Numbered from the stretch's first letter, positions 34,026-44,381 are shown. The stretch is 64,000 nt of DNA from Plotosus lineatus (GCA_024760905.1 CM045729.1:44372580-44436579); one strand, 5' to 3'. A program made the numbers and translations. The notes: a model not told the origin generated them from the sequence alone.

Positions 34026-34296
34026 AGGGAAAAGCCGAAAGGAAAAGAAGAAGAAGAAGATTTTACAATGTTATGTTTATAATAATTGATTTCGGGGTGT
34101 TTTATGAGATACGGTAATGGTATTTATGGATGTATAGTACAGTATGAACGTCATACGTCACTGGAACATACAGTGACAACTTACGTTTTTTTTCACCTTA
34201 TGTTCGGCCATCCGGAACCGAACTAAAATGTACGTTGGGGAGCGTCTGTAATGCAAAACTACAGAGATGGAAGAAATGTCAAAGCGAAGGAAGAAG

Positions 34297-34446
34297 GTGT
34301 GGGGCTGGTAGTGTAGTGGTTAGGGTGTGGCACTCTTGATCGGGAGGTTGTGTGTTTAAATCCCAATTAGAATCCCACTCTGCTAAGACCCCTGGGCAAG
34401 GTCTTAACCACAAGTGTGCCTCTGTTCACCCAGCAGTATAAATAGG
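34297..34446 (+). repeat. SINE family C, left half (split by a pogo-like element)
   Basis: The head reads 'tggtagtgtagtggttaggg', followed by 'gctaagacccctgggcaagg' and 'cacccagcagtataaatagg'. The other half is at 36399-36560. Compared with the whole copy at 49745-50050, nothing but one TA is gained at the break. Confidence 0.85.
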
Positions 34447-34854
34447 TACAGCAGGCCCTTGACATTCGCGGGGGTACGGTTCTGGGTGAATCGAGATAAT
34501 TCCGAGTTCTGTACCCGGAAGTAAAACCCCATGTATGATGTCACATGCGCGGGGATGAGCACCGGCCTGATGAGCCACTAGGCTCAGGTGTAAAAAGCCA
34601 AAAAAAAAAAGATTCAAGTGTGCATGAGCAGCTGGCAGTAAAATGCTATGTATCTATTACATGCACTAAAATATGCTTCATAAACACATTCTACAGACAG
34701 TCTTACTCTCATTAATACTGTATTAATGTAGTAAAATGTAGTCATTATTAAGAAAAACTTTTTAATTTTGTACTGTGATATTTAGTAATAAAATATATAA
34801 ACATTATACAGCATATACTGTTGTAAAGCACTCATTTTAAAGTCTTTTTCAATT

Positions 34855-36085
34855 ATTATTCCGGTACAGTACCTAAGTTAATTCTGAGAATGTTTGTGCG
34901 TGAGCTTTTATGTTCTGTACCATGAAACGATACCAAAAGGATAAACTTTATTACGCTTCATGTCCTTTAACATTGAACTTGGAGTGACGTCTTGGAGTGA
35001 CGTGTCCGAGATGGCGCTGCCTAGAGGGCAACGTCGCAGAGTTCTCAGAGTCAAATTGTTTCTTTGTTCGTTTTAATTTGTTTTATTTGTTTGTTCATGT
35101 TTTGCACTATGCTCGTCTATGATCAGTCGACCCTACTACAGCTATGAGCAGCTTCAGCTTTGGGCAACTAAGCACGCAACAACTTCTATCTTGAGCTGCT
35201 ATGCTATGCTATGCTATGCTATGCTATGCTATGCTATGCTATGCTATGCTATGATTAAGCCCAGGCGGAGTTCTCAGATTCTCCGGCGCTTGATTACCAC
35301 TTCCGGCCATACTGCTTTAAAATGTTCAGTCCCTGCTAAACAAGATGGACGAGCTTCATGCTCAGATTGCAGTGCAGAGGGATATACAGGACTGTGTTTT
35401 TGTGAAACATGGCTCAAGGAGAGTACACCCGATAAGGCGATTATACCAGCCGGCTACACGGCCTTCATCCCCCTGCAATCCCAAGCTCCGGAGTCGTCGT
35501 TTGGCCCCTTCCCGCCTGGGCTTCTTTGTTAGCTGGGATGCTGCCTATCATAGCATGTTAGCTCTGCTAATAGCATGTTAGCTCTGCTTAGTTATTCACG
35601 CCCGAAGATACTCCAATCTTATAGCTGTAGTAGAGTCGACCGGTTGTAGACGAGCATAGTGCAAAACATGAACAAACAAACCAACAAATAAAACAAATTA
35701 AAATGAACAATAGCATGTGAGCTCTGCTAATAGCATGTGAGCTCTGCTTAGTTATACACGCCCGAAGATACTCCGATCTTATAGCTGTAGTAGCGTCGAC
35801 CGGTCATAGACGAGCATAGTGCAAAACATGAACAAACAAAACAACAAGTAAAACATTTAAAACGAACAAAGAAACAAATTGACTCTGAGAACTCCGCGAT
35901 GTTGCCCTCTGGGCAGCGCCATCTTGGAGACGTCACTCCAACTTCAATGTAAAAGGACATGAAGAGTACTGTAATTAAGTTTATCCTTTTGGTATCATTT
36001 GTTAAACATGCTACAGAACATAAAATCTCACGCATAAACATGAACTTAGGTACTGTACTGGAATAATAACTGAAAAAGGCTTTAA
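34855..36085. repeat. Large inverted repeat with internal tandem copies
   Basis: The arm 34855-35145 recurs reversed at about 35745-36085. Shared parts are 'gataccaaaaggataaactt', 'gatggcgctgcc-agagggcaac' and 'gttttgcactatgctcgtct'. A segment of about 150 bases is also repeated in direct orientation (about 35553-35700 and 35708-35862, 'cacgcccgaagatactcc'). Confidence 0.8.
35105..35535 (+). pseudogene. LINE 5' region with start of an endonuclease, and (TATGC)n
   Basis: 'cgaccctactacagctatgagcagct' is typical of the start of L2/Rex-type fish LINEs. Downstream, CFCETWLKESTPDKAIIPAG matches the N-terminal endonuclease motif (FTETWL) of such elements. A pentamer, tatgc, is repeated about 11 times at 35199-35253. 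The remaining protein is absent. Confidence 0.65.
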
Positions 36086-36398
36086 TACAACAGCTCAGAG
36101 AAAACCGTCATTTCTCAGGAGAAAGTCTTATTTCTTCAGAAGAGACATCCAGAATTTTCTATCACTTAGCCAGAGAAGACGCATAGCGTTTGAGTGGTAT
36201 CATAGAGCTTAACTGGTAATTAAAACACACAAAAAAAAAGGCTCATTGACAACTTGTGTGCGAATGAGAAAAAAGGGGTGGGACATCAGCTCAACCAATC
36301 AGGAGAAAGGAGGACAGTCATTGGCTGAATTTGAATCACGTGCCAGTTGCTCGGCAGTCAGTGAATACTCAAACTGTGGGTGCAAAGGGCATACTGTA

Positions 36399-36560
36399 CC
36401 AGTAAAAATATACTGGGAAGGTAACCTGCGATGGACTAGTGTTCCATCCAGAAGGACTTGTACTCTTAGTCGCTTCACGCTATGGAAACAGGGGATAAGC
36501 TCCGGTCCGATGAGCCACTAGGCAAGGGTGTAAATAGCCCAACGGACTTTACCTTTTACC
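36399..36560 (+). repeat. SINE family C, right half
   Basis: It resumes with 'ccagtaaaaatatactgg', then 'ggtaacctgcgatggactag', and ends 'caacggactttacctttta'. Confidence 0.85.
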
Positions 36561-36567
36561 TATGGAA

Positions 36568-36798
36568 GAAGGTGATGCGGCAGAAACACGCTGACGGCTT
36601 TGCAGCTACTCTTTACGAAAGTCAGCGATGGTTCTTTTACATGCCTCTCACCATAGACAGTGAGACATGGCCGGCCTTTGATAACCCAGTTAGCTGCACT
36701 GGAGGGGACAGTGACAACCGTGGAGAATGTAAGACTTGCACCCCCAACCTTAGGATCAGCGATCCAGCACCCTATACCACTGGGCCACCACTGCCCTC
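36568..36798 (-). repeat. SINE family B without tail (reverse)
   Basis: The body begins at 'cggcagaaacacgctgacgg' and the tRNA-like head ends at 'accactgggccaccactgccc'. It adjoins the SINE C copy directly. Confidence 0.8.
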
Positions 36799-37302
36799 CA
36801 GACTTCCCTAGGACATATTCAAATTAATTATTAACAGCATCACTATGAATATAAATATGAATACAGAAATTGTAATAGCTTTGGAATGAGTGATCAAATT
36901 CATTTATAGATATTTGTAATTCTGAAATGGCGAAATGTCCAATAAAGGCATATATTTAAATTATTAATGATTATACCTATAGAAAAGAACATAGATCAGG
37001 TGGAGTGTTAGCCAGGATTGTATTATAGATCAAATAATACCAATGATGGAGTGTGAAAGGAGGGGCAGCCCACCAGTTTATAGTGATCACAATGGTGCAT
37101 AAGTCTCAAATTGGATGGCTGAGTGATGGAAGAGTGTTAAGTGAAGTCATACTTTGTACAGCTTCCCCCACAATCCTGAGCAATAAATAGTATAGATGAT
37201 GGACATACAGGCCAACATCAGTGACTATGTCTTTAGTTATGGAATTACTTATAATATATATCGTATGTCTGTGTTACAGAGAAAAATTACACAGCCACAG
37301 CA

Positions 37303-37764
37303 ATGAACCCCAACTTTCAACAGCAGTCTGCTTACACCAATCCAAGGGCTTCTTTTGGTAACATACCTTACCAGCATCCACAGCCTGGGTATGGTGTCCC
37401 AGGACCATATCCAGGTGGGCCATGCAATCCTCCCATCGGACCAGGGCCATATCCAGGCGGGCCATGCAATCCCCCCATGAGCACAGGACCATATCCAGGA
37501 GGGCCATGCATTCCCCCCATGGGCCCGGGTCCATATCCAGGAGGGCCATCCATTCCCCCCATGGGCCCGGGTCTATATCCAGGAGGGCCATGCATTCCTC
37601 CCATAGGCCCAGGACCATACCCAGGGGGTCACAGTCCTGGTTTTAACCATGGGCAAGGTTGTGGATATGGCAAGCATGGGAAGAAACATGGGAAGAAACA
37701 TGAGAAGAAACATGGGAAGAAACATGAGAAGAAACATGGGAAGAAACATGGAAAGTGTGGCAAG
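37303..37764 (+). CDS. PRR13-like Gly/Pro-rich protein, copy 1, main coding exon
   Basis: The acceptor at 37279 is followed by 23 noncoding bases and an ATG in the MNPNFQQQ context, shared exactly with copy 2, so the start is well supported. The 154 codons encode a short N-terminus, five or six 14-residue repeats of the type GPGPYPGGPCNPPM (about residues 31-105), and a basic tail with KKHGKKHEKKHGKKH. A GT donor follows the AAG at 37762-37764. The layout (MxNPN start, Gly/Pro repeats, Lys/His region, then an exon with a poly-Ser/Asp tail) matches proline-rich protein 13 (TXR1), a small protein reported to affect thrombospondin-1 expression. No signal peptide or membrane segment is visible. 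A different histidine- or proline-rich family cannot be excluded. Confidence 0.8.
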
Positions 37765-37869
37765 GTGAGACCATAAATTTGATAGAAGTAATAAACATGT
37801 TTGTTGTTTAACTTAAATCTACAGTATTTAACTATGGCATAATTTTTTATATTGTTTTCTTTCCAACAG

Positions 37870-37923
37870 CATTCTGGAAGTAGTAGCAGCAGCAGCAGCA
37901 GCAGCAGCTCTGACTCTGATTAG
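37870..37923 (+). CDS. PRR13-like copy 1, last coding exon (HSG-poly-Ser-DSD)
   Basis: After the acceptor tttccaacag (ending at 37869), the exon encodes HSG, eleven Ser, then DSD and a TAG. This is the same ending as in vertebrate PRR13, and the exon break falls at the same GK/HS point. It completes a protein of 171 residues. The Ser codons are mostly AGC repeats and probably vary in number. A polyadenylation signal AATAAA is at 37985-37990. Confidence 0.8.
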   Translation, partial: HSGSSSSSSSSSSSDSD

Positions 37924-37984
37924 AGCATGAAGATGCTTCTCTGCATATTTACAGCCAATGAAAAATAATTTTATGTACATTAAT

Positions 37985-37990
37985 AATAAA
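37985..37990 (+). terminator. Polyadenylation signal of PRR13-like copy 1
   Basis: AATAAA lies 62 bases after the stop codon and just before a hAT-like repeat begins. No other signal is nearer. Confidence 0.6.
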
Positions 37991-37994
37991 GGCT

Positions 37995-38400
37995 GAAATG
38001 ATTACTTGAGTAAATCAATTAACTCGATTAAAAAAATTCTTGATGCAAATTATTTGCATCAAAGCTTCATTTAATACATATATCAATAAATGGCTTCCTT
38101 TTGTGGCACAGGGGCTCGCACAGTGGACATGTGATGGGAACATATGATTTGATGGCAAGGCAAGCGGGAGACAAAGACAAGAGAAAATGGCTCAAGGTTT
38201 CCAAAGTTTGGGATCATTTCAGGTTAAAGAGAAACAAAACCTCTGTACAGTGTGTCTACTGGAAAGCAGTGCTGTTGTGGTACACTAGTTCTAAGTCAAT
38301 GCTTCAGCGTCTGAGCAGAAAATATGTTGTCTGCGCATCCTGTTATCAGAGCTGAGCAGTCATAAGGTAACATTAGTAATTGACATAAATGAATGGTTTT
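37995..38400 (+). mobile_element. hAT element fragment with BED-finger coding piece
   Basis: The left side, 'tgattacttgagtaaatcaa', is a common terminal-region motif of fish hAT-like repeats. The interior reading frame 38101-38355 has SKVWDHFRLKRNKTSVQCVY and SKSMLQRLSRKYVVC, a BED-type zinc finger as in ZBED-like hAT transposases. The second Cys position is changed (VYWKA where VYCKA is usual) and the last His is Tyr, so the finger is broken. The catalytic part is absent. Confidence 0.75.
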
Positions 38401-38419
38401 TGAGTTTACATGAATGCGA

Positions 38420-38613
38420 TGAGGGCATGGTGGCGTTTCCGCCTCACAGCAAAGAGGTCCCAGTTTTGAGCCCCATGCCCAGTGAGGATTTTTTTTTTGT
38501 GTGTGGCGTTTGCATGTTCTCCCTGTGCTGGCGTGGGTTTCCTCTATGTGCTCCAGCTTCCTTCAATGGTTCCCCGACATTTAACAGGCTAATTGTCCTG
38601 AGATGTGAATGTA

Positions 38614-38649
<36 letters not shown>

Positions 38650-38735
38650 TGTCGTCCCAGCAATTGGCAGGCTGGTGAGAGTGTGCCCTGCCTTAGATTG
38701 GAGTCACTTGGGATGGGTTCCCAACAGATCATGCA
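38420..38735 (+). repeat. SINE family A with (GT)n
   Basis: The head 'gagggcatggtggcgtttcc' and 'cctcacagcaaagaggtccc' are followed by the body and a (GT)n tract at 38618-38648. Confidence 0.75.
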
Positions 38736-39051
38736 GATAATGGTATGACATGACATCTTATGACCGCAATGGCTACATGCAATGGCTAATCTTGTTTTGC
38801 TAAAGAAAATACCCAGAGACAATAAAATGTTGCTGTAAATAAGTAAAAGTCTATGCTCCATTCATGCAGTTATTATAATGTACTCAGAGAGATGAATACC
38901 CATAGTTTGTGAAGCAGCTCTGACCAGTCTAGCTTGTTCATGTTATTTACATTGTGCTCAGTTCAGTTGTGCAGAAAAACATGCCATCACTTCACAAGAT
39001 CTGTCCTGTGAAATCACTCAAGCATAAAGTTTTAGGTTTTTTTCATCTGTT

Positions 39052-39384
39052 CAGTTTCTGTAACCGCTTCATCCTAATTAGGGTCGCGGGGAGGCTGGCG
39101 CCCATCCCAGCCGACTCCGGGCGAGGGCAGACTACACCCCGGACAGCTCGCCAGGCCATCGCAGGGCGGAAACACACTGACGGCTTTACAGCCTACTCTT
39201 GTCGAAAGTCAGCAATGGCTCTTTTACATGCCTCACACCATAGACAGAGACATGTCCAAGCCTTTGATAACCCAGTTAGCTGCACTGGGGGGGGACAGTG
39301 ACAACCTTGTGGAGAGTGGGACTTGAACCCCCAACCTTTGGATCAGCGATCTAGTGCCATATACCACTAGACCATCACTGCCTT
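39052..39384 (-). repeat. SINE family B with family A-type tail (reverse)
   Basis: This is a well-kept copy with tail 'ctaattagggtcgcggggag', body 'cggaaacacactgacggc' and head ending 'ccactagaccatcactgcc'. Confidence 0.85.
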
Positions 39385-39517
39385 GTTTTTTTTTTTATCA
39401 ATTTATTTCAAACTTTTTGCACTAAGCAAACTACACAGTGAGATATCAAAAGTAAACAGAGCATAATTTGTATAGGTTTATACACAGATATGCATAGTAG
39501 CCAAGCTGATGGAGATT

Positions 39518-39760
39518 GCGTGGGTCTTCTCCAGGTAACTCAGTTTCCTCCCACTGTCCAAAACCATGCACAGTATGCTGATTCATGGTTCCAAATTCCC
39601 CTGAGGTGTGAGCGTGATTGTGTGTGTGTTTATGCACACCCTGGCCCTGTGCTGACCTGGTGGGCTGTTCAGGATGTACCCCGCCCCCCGCCCTTACCCA
39701 GAGTCACCCTCACTGAGATCATAATGAGGGTTAAGTGGCTTAGAAAATGAATTAATATGT
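39518..39760 (+). repeat. SINE family A, 3' part
   Basis: It runs from 'gtgggtcttctccaggtaac' to 'gttaagtggcttagaaaatg'. The tRNA head is absent. Confidence 0.65.
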
Positions 39761-39769
39761 ATATACATA

Positions 39770-40860
39770 AAAAAACTTTGTAAAGAAGGGTGTACTTTTG
39801 ATGTGTCTCTATATAATGAAATACAGATGCTTTATAAAAATGATTAACATATCGGTTTTATTTTTTGACTTTATGTCTTTCTTTTGATATGATTTGCTAA
39901 TTGATATAGAAAAACATTTAAGAATTTTTAATAATAAAAAAATGATTGTTTTAAAAATGTAATCTGTGAGTTTGTTCATTCATTTACCACGAATTTCATG
40001 CCGAGGTCATCACTGGTCTCCTCCTGACTTAACCCATCTTAATATCTTCGTTTTCAGGTCATGACCATAGAAACTGTCAGCAATATGTAAGAATAGAATA
40101 TAAAATAAATTTTCATCACAAACACACGAATGTCATATAGCCAGAATAAATGCCATTAACAAAGCAGTGCTGATGAAACTCGATTATCTGTAGACAGATT
40201 CCATACTTCTTTCCTCAAGAAGAGTTCCATGACTACATAAGCCCGTTTACATACGGCTGATGCTGAAAGTCCAGTCTGCCCAGTCCGGGCGTATTTGTCA
40301 CAAATTTTAACACAATTTGTCCAACATTTCTGAAAACTTTAAAAAGTTTTTGCAGTACTGTACTGTATATCCATAACCGAATCAGCTTCTTTTCCTTCTT
40401 CAATAACTGTGGGTGAAAAAACGCCTATTCAAGTTCTACAAATGGGTTTTAGCTTGTGCTGGTCACTATAGACACTGTCCAAGCTGTCACACCAACCAAT
40501 CAAAGACATGGAAACTCTAACGTTACGATCGGCCTGCTAGATTGTCCCTGGTCTCACAAACATGAAATCTGATTGGGTACAGGATCTGTGAGGTAACCCA
40601 TTCATCGCCATTTATTTAAAATTACATACTGTACACCTGTACTGCTAATTCTGAAGACCTCAAAGGCTGGAATCTGATTGGATAAATTCTCTAACATAAA
40701 AAAACTGTATTGGAAGCAGCACAACCAAGAAGAAAGCTATGAAATGAAGTGAATAGACTATTGTGAAAACATTTATAGCAAAACTATAATTCTGCGATTG
40801 TGTCAGTGTTTGCATCAGCAGTCCATAACCCTTGCTGGCCCTCACCACCCACTACTAACA
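39770..40860. other. No gene recognised
   Basis: This AT-rich stretch shows no reading frame with known motifs and no repeat that I can name. Confidence 0.5.
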
Positions 40861-40899
40861 AAAACAATAGAATCAGTCTTGCAATGCTAATATTTTTTT

Positions 40900-41226
40900 T
40901 TGGAGGGGGATTTTATGTAAAGTACACTTTCAGCAACCCCCCCCCAATTTTATTTCTTGTAGTTTTTTAGGAAATAATTTGACTATAGGTTGCTGGGTGT
41001 GGAATGGTACTGCCTTTCACTGGAGTGTTTCCATGATGCAATTCCTGCTATCGTACCTCCCTCATTCCATTCTTCCTTCTTTATTCTCTGCCACCACTTT
41101 CAGAGCAGTACCTTCAGCTTTCCATAGGTTTGATATTTCAGGCATAGGTAGTGATTTGGACACACCCAGCAAATAAATATCAAGGAAATATTTTTCTTTT
41201 CTGAGGTTCAAACATTAATTCAGTCA

Positions 41227-41261
<35 letters not shown>

Positions 41262-41392
41262 AGTTTCCCACATTTGTGGACTTACCACCTGAAACCAGTT
41301 TTGCAGCCTGTCAGTTCGAGAGGGTGGTGCTGGAGTTGTTTGGATTACAAAAGCTGCCAAGGGGTTTCAAATGGACTTAATCTTCACTATAA

Positions 41393-41395
<3 letters not shown>
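40900..41395 (+). promoter_or_regulatory. Upstream blocks X and Y of PRR13-like copy 2
   Basis: 40900-41225 (X) recurs at 45385-45720 with about 85% identity by eye; 'ggaatggtactgcctttcac' and 'agtgtttccatgatgcaatt' are identical. 41262-41395 (Y) recurs at 44381-44700. Both also align more weakly with 12700-12850 and 13675-13855 before copy 1. A (GT)n tract separates X and Y, and (A)n/(TA)n tracts follow at 41394-41451. Confidence 0.5.
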
Positions 41396-41461
<66 letters not shown>

Positions 41462-41789
41462 AAAATAAAAGGACAGGACAAAGACTTTCTATTGAAACTC
41501 CATTTATCACTACAGATCTGTTTCGAGGGGTGGTGAAACCATCCTCTCTCTTCAGGTGATTATAGAAGAATATATATATATAGTACTTTAAAATAACAAA
41601 TGTTTCATATATATATATATATAATTTATAATTTCATTTACTTACACTAACATTTAAAATGCTGTTTACCCACCACACATTTGTAACTGAAAAAAGCTTT
41701 AATTCTTTTTTTTTCATAACTATAATATATAGTTGTGTCTTTTGCTTCATATTAAACATCTCTATCAAGATCTTTATCTCCTTGTATGA

Positions 41790-41960
41790 CAAAGTCTAAC
41801 CCTGGCTACGCCCACATTCAGTGCTCCCATTGGTAGGATTTTGGTGTGGGTTGCCTCCAATAAGTAAAACCTTCAAACATTCGAGTATTTCAAAGAGACA
41901 TTCAACTTCAAGAAACTGCCTGCTGTTTGGGTAATCACTCAACCTTTATCCTTTTTACTG
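41790..41960 (+). promoter_or_regulatory. Candidate promoter of PRR13-like copy 2 (block Z)
   Basis: 'ggctacgcccacattcagtg' and 'tcccattggtagg' (reversed CCAAT box) align with copy 1's block at 20845-20885. 'gaaactgcctgctgtttggg' aligns with 'aaacttcctgcttcctgag'. A weaker donor-like gtcagt is at about 41975. The distance to the coding exon is 5.2 kb. Confidence 0.45.
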
Positions 41961-42464
41961 TAGAAGACTTTGTGGTCAGTTAGTCATGTTAACCTGTGTG
42001 ATTTATTATGGGAGAACATGTTGTAATTGAATCATATCAATGAGATTAAGAGGTTGCAGACTCAAAACAATTTAAAAGTACAGCTCAACTATAAACCAGT
42101 AAAAGTTACTACCTTAGGTTTTTTGTCAGAAGACAAGTTTTATGTTTTTTTTATGGTTTTTGTGTTGTCAAGCATTTGGACCTCCTTAATAATCAAAGGG
42201 ACTTTATGCAAACTATGATATGCTAAAATTCTATGATTATGATGATGATGATTTTAGTCATTTGCAGGGTATAGTCATGATACTTTTATTTTAAAAATAA
42301 ACCATGTAAATTCTTATGTATATTATTTGGAGCAGTGTTTGCATTGAGGTGCAGCCACCAGACAGATGTCAGTTTAAAGACAACATGTTCCATTTCTAAT
42401 GAAAACTAGAGCTCCATGTCACCTCTGTCATGACTTAATCATAGATTGCTTGTAAATTCATTCA

Positions 42465-42575
42465 CTCACTTGCCGAGCCGTTTAATCCTTCTAGGGTCGC
42501 AGGGAGTCTAGTGCCTATCTCAGTCAACACAGGGAAAAGGTAGGGCGCACCTTGAACAGCTCATCAGACTTGAAA
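42465..42575 (-). repeat. SINE family A tail fragment (reverse)
   Basis: 'gagccgtttaatccttctag' and 'ggtcgcagggagtctagtgc' are the tail region only. Confidence 0.65.
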
Positions 42576-42689
42576 GATGCAGCTTTGCAGAAAAGTCAGC
42601 TGAGGACTGCTACGTTGTTAGTATCATGAGTGACATATGTACAGCAGTAAGGAAAGATAAATCCATTGGGAAACAAAGTAAAATATAAA

Positions 42690-42890
42690 TTCTCAAATCT
42701 TTAGTGCTCCTGATAGCAATATATGGCTGTCAATGTTGAACACTGAAAGACTCTGATGATAAACAAATCAGTTGTTTTGAATTATGGTTTTGTAGATGGA
42801 TGCTATGAATAAGTTGGATGGATAAAAGAAAGAGCGAAAACGTCCTACTGGCAAAATCAAAAGATTGCTGAACTCCTATGTGAAGAGACT
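42690..42890 (+). pseudogene. LINE C-terminal domain relic
   Basis: One frame reads IYGCQC, a stop, then TLKDSDDKQISCFELWFCRW and ISWMDKRKSENVLLAK. This follows the pattern 'LYGCETW...AFEMWCYRRMLRISWKDK' found after the RT domain of several LINE families. In-frame stops show that it is dead. Confidence 0.6.
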
Positions 42891-43059
42891 GAGATACTTT
42901 GTACATACAGCAAGGCGCAATTAGAATTAGCTTACAAAAGGATATACTAACTGGAACGGTATTAACAGACATCATATAGCACCCGTTCTGTTTTAATTTT
43001 CATTTAATGAGACATTATAAAAGAAATAAAGAACATTGATTGTTTTGGTTATAATTTGT

Positions 43060-43510
43060 CCATTCATTTAAATACACCGCTTTATCCTAGGCCTGTGGGG
43101 AAGTTAGAGCCTATCCAAGAAATCTCTGGCTGAAGGTGTGGTATACCCCAAATAGCTCACTAGTCTACTGCAGGGCCAAAAACACAATCATTCAGACTCA
43201 CATGTACATCTGGAGGTACTGTAATTTGAAATATCTAACTGGCCTAATATTGCATGTCTTTTGAGTTTGGGAGGAAGCAGGAGTATCCAGAGGAAATTGA
43301 TGCAAGCACAGAGAGAACACAGAGCTCTACTCAGAAAGCCATGAGAGTCAAAGCCAGAACTTTTTTTGCTGTGAGGTGACGGTGCTAACCACCGGGAGAC
43401 ATGCCATTGTAGAACATGTCAACTTGACAGAAATGCCTTTGCTGGCAATGGGGTTTCAACTCAGGACCTTCTTGCCATGGGCAAGAATGTTATCCATCAT
43501 GCCACTGTGT
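43060..43510 (-). repeat. SINE family A (reverse), diverged
   Basis: The tail is at 43065-43110, the body is 'gagtttgggaggaagcagg', and the head near 43370-43510 appears duplicated ('gctaaccaccgggag' and, later, 'atccatcatgccactgtg'). Confidence 0.6.
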
Positions 43511-43609
43511 CCAAACAAAAATAAAATACAACATGAAATTTATTATTATTACATTAATTTATTATTTATTTTTATTAAATTACATTATAATTTAATTTAT
43601 AAATTAAGA

Positions 43610-44108
43610 GAGAGCTGAGCCGAAGGCAAAGCTCTTGATTTACTAATTTATCTACGTTCCAACCCTCACCTGTGGTCACGAACTTTGGGTTGTGTCCGAA
43701 AGAACAAGATTACTGTTACAAGCGGCTGAAATAAGCTTCCTTTGCCAGGTGGCGGGGCTCTCCCTTAGAGATAGGGTGAGAAGCTCAGCCATCCGGGAGG
43801 AGTTCGGAGTAGAACTGCTGCTCCTCCGCATTGAGAGGAGCCAGTTGAGGTGGCTCGGGCATCTAGTTAGAATGTCTCGCGAACACCTCCCTGGTGTGAT
43901 GTTTTGGGCATGTCCAAGCAAGAAGAGACCCCAGGGTCGATCCGGACATGCTGGAGGGATTATGTCTCTCAGCTGGTCTGAGAACAGCCCAGTGTCTCCC
44001 CGGTAGAGCTGGAGGAAGTGGCTGGGGAGAGGGACGCCTGGACCTCATTGCTTAGGCTGCTGCCCCCGCGACCCGTCCTCAATTAAGTGGAGGAAGATGG
44101 ATGAATGA
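43610..44108 (+). mobile_element. 3' end of the second LINE family
   Basis: The frame at 43692-44006 encodes AGLSLRDRVRSSAIREEFGV and LLLLRIERSQLRWLGHLVRM, the LINE C-terminal domain. After a frame change come EELEEVAGE-like and RLLPPRPVLN-like readings, and the copy ends in 'gaagatggatgaatgag'. It is the same family as 25295-27612, here in + orientation and 5'-truncated. Confidence 0.8.
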
Positions 44109-44305
44109 GTTCTAAATTATTATTATTGTTAATAATAATAATAATGATAATAATAATAATAAACATCTACTCAGTCATTGGCTCACAGATCAGTAACCTG
44201 GTTTCATCTTTGAGCCTGGGTAGAGGTTTTCTCCATGTTTTCTCCATGTCTGTGTGTGTTTTCTTTCATGTCCCAAAATCACCCCAGGTGTATTGGCTAA
44301 AATAA

Positions 44306-44330
44306 GTGTGTGTGTGTGAGTGTGTGTGTG

Positions 44331-44381
<51 letters not shown>
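44306..44381 (+). repeat. (GT)n microsatellite
   Basis: This is a long dinucleotide tract with a few A interruptions. Comparable tracts are at 2191-2239, 38618-38648, 41230-41260 and 45719-45755. (AC)n is at 44705-44739 and 55502-55560, (CT)n at 55161-55206, and (AT)n at 27820-27841, 41424-41451 and 51143-51254. Confidence 0.95.

Larger units (their letters stand above)
30908..34059 (+). mobile_element. RTE-like LINE, full length (3.15 kb), nearly intact
   Basis: The element starts at 'atgcagccgtgagg', with a G tract, and ends in 'ggcgacccctgaagggaaaa' plus a (gaa)n tail. A 20-bp target duplication flanks it exactly (30888-30907 and 34060-34079). It has a single ORF with endonuclease and RT, as in the RTE clade. 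The short simple-repeat tail and the lack of an ORF1 also fit RTE. The subclade (RTE-X or other) is not certain. Confidence 0.93.
30273..34248 (+). mobile_element. Tigger-like element that hosts a full-length RTE-like LINE
   Basis: The ends are CAGACGCTCCCCGACTTACG and, reversed, CAGACGCTCCCCAACGTACA, with TA at 30271-30272 and 34249-34250. Without the LINE and its duplicated target it is about 0.8 kb, close to its relative at 4815-5504. The LINE sits at 30908-34059. Confidence 0.88.
34449..36396 (+). mobile_element. Pogo-like element inserted in a SINE, with LINE 5' sequence inside
   Basis: The ends are CAGCAGGCCCTTGACATTCG and, reversed, CAGTATGCCCTTTGCACCCA, with TA at 34447-34448 and 36397-36398. 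Its outer parts match the element at 5678-6170. Inside are a fragment of SINE C (about 34553-34602) and the inverted repeat block described separately. Confidence 0.75.

Noticed and set aside
37368..37604. Collagen-like or silk-like gene on the reverse strand
   Set aside because: It is antisense to the Gly/Pro repeats of PRR13-like copy 1, with no splice signals or start context.
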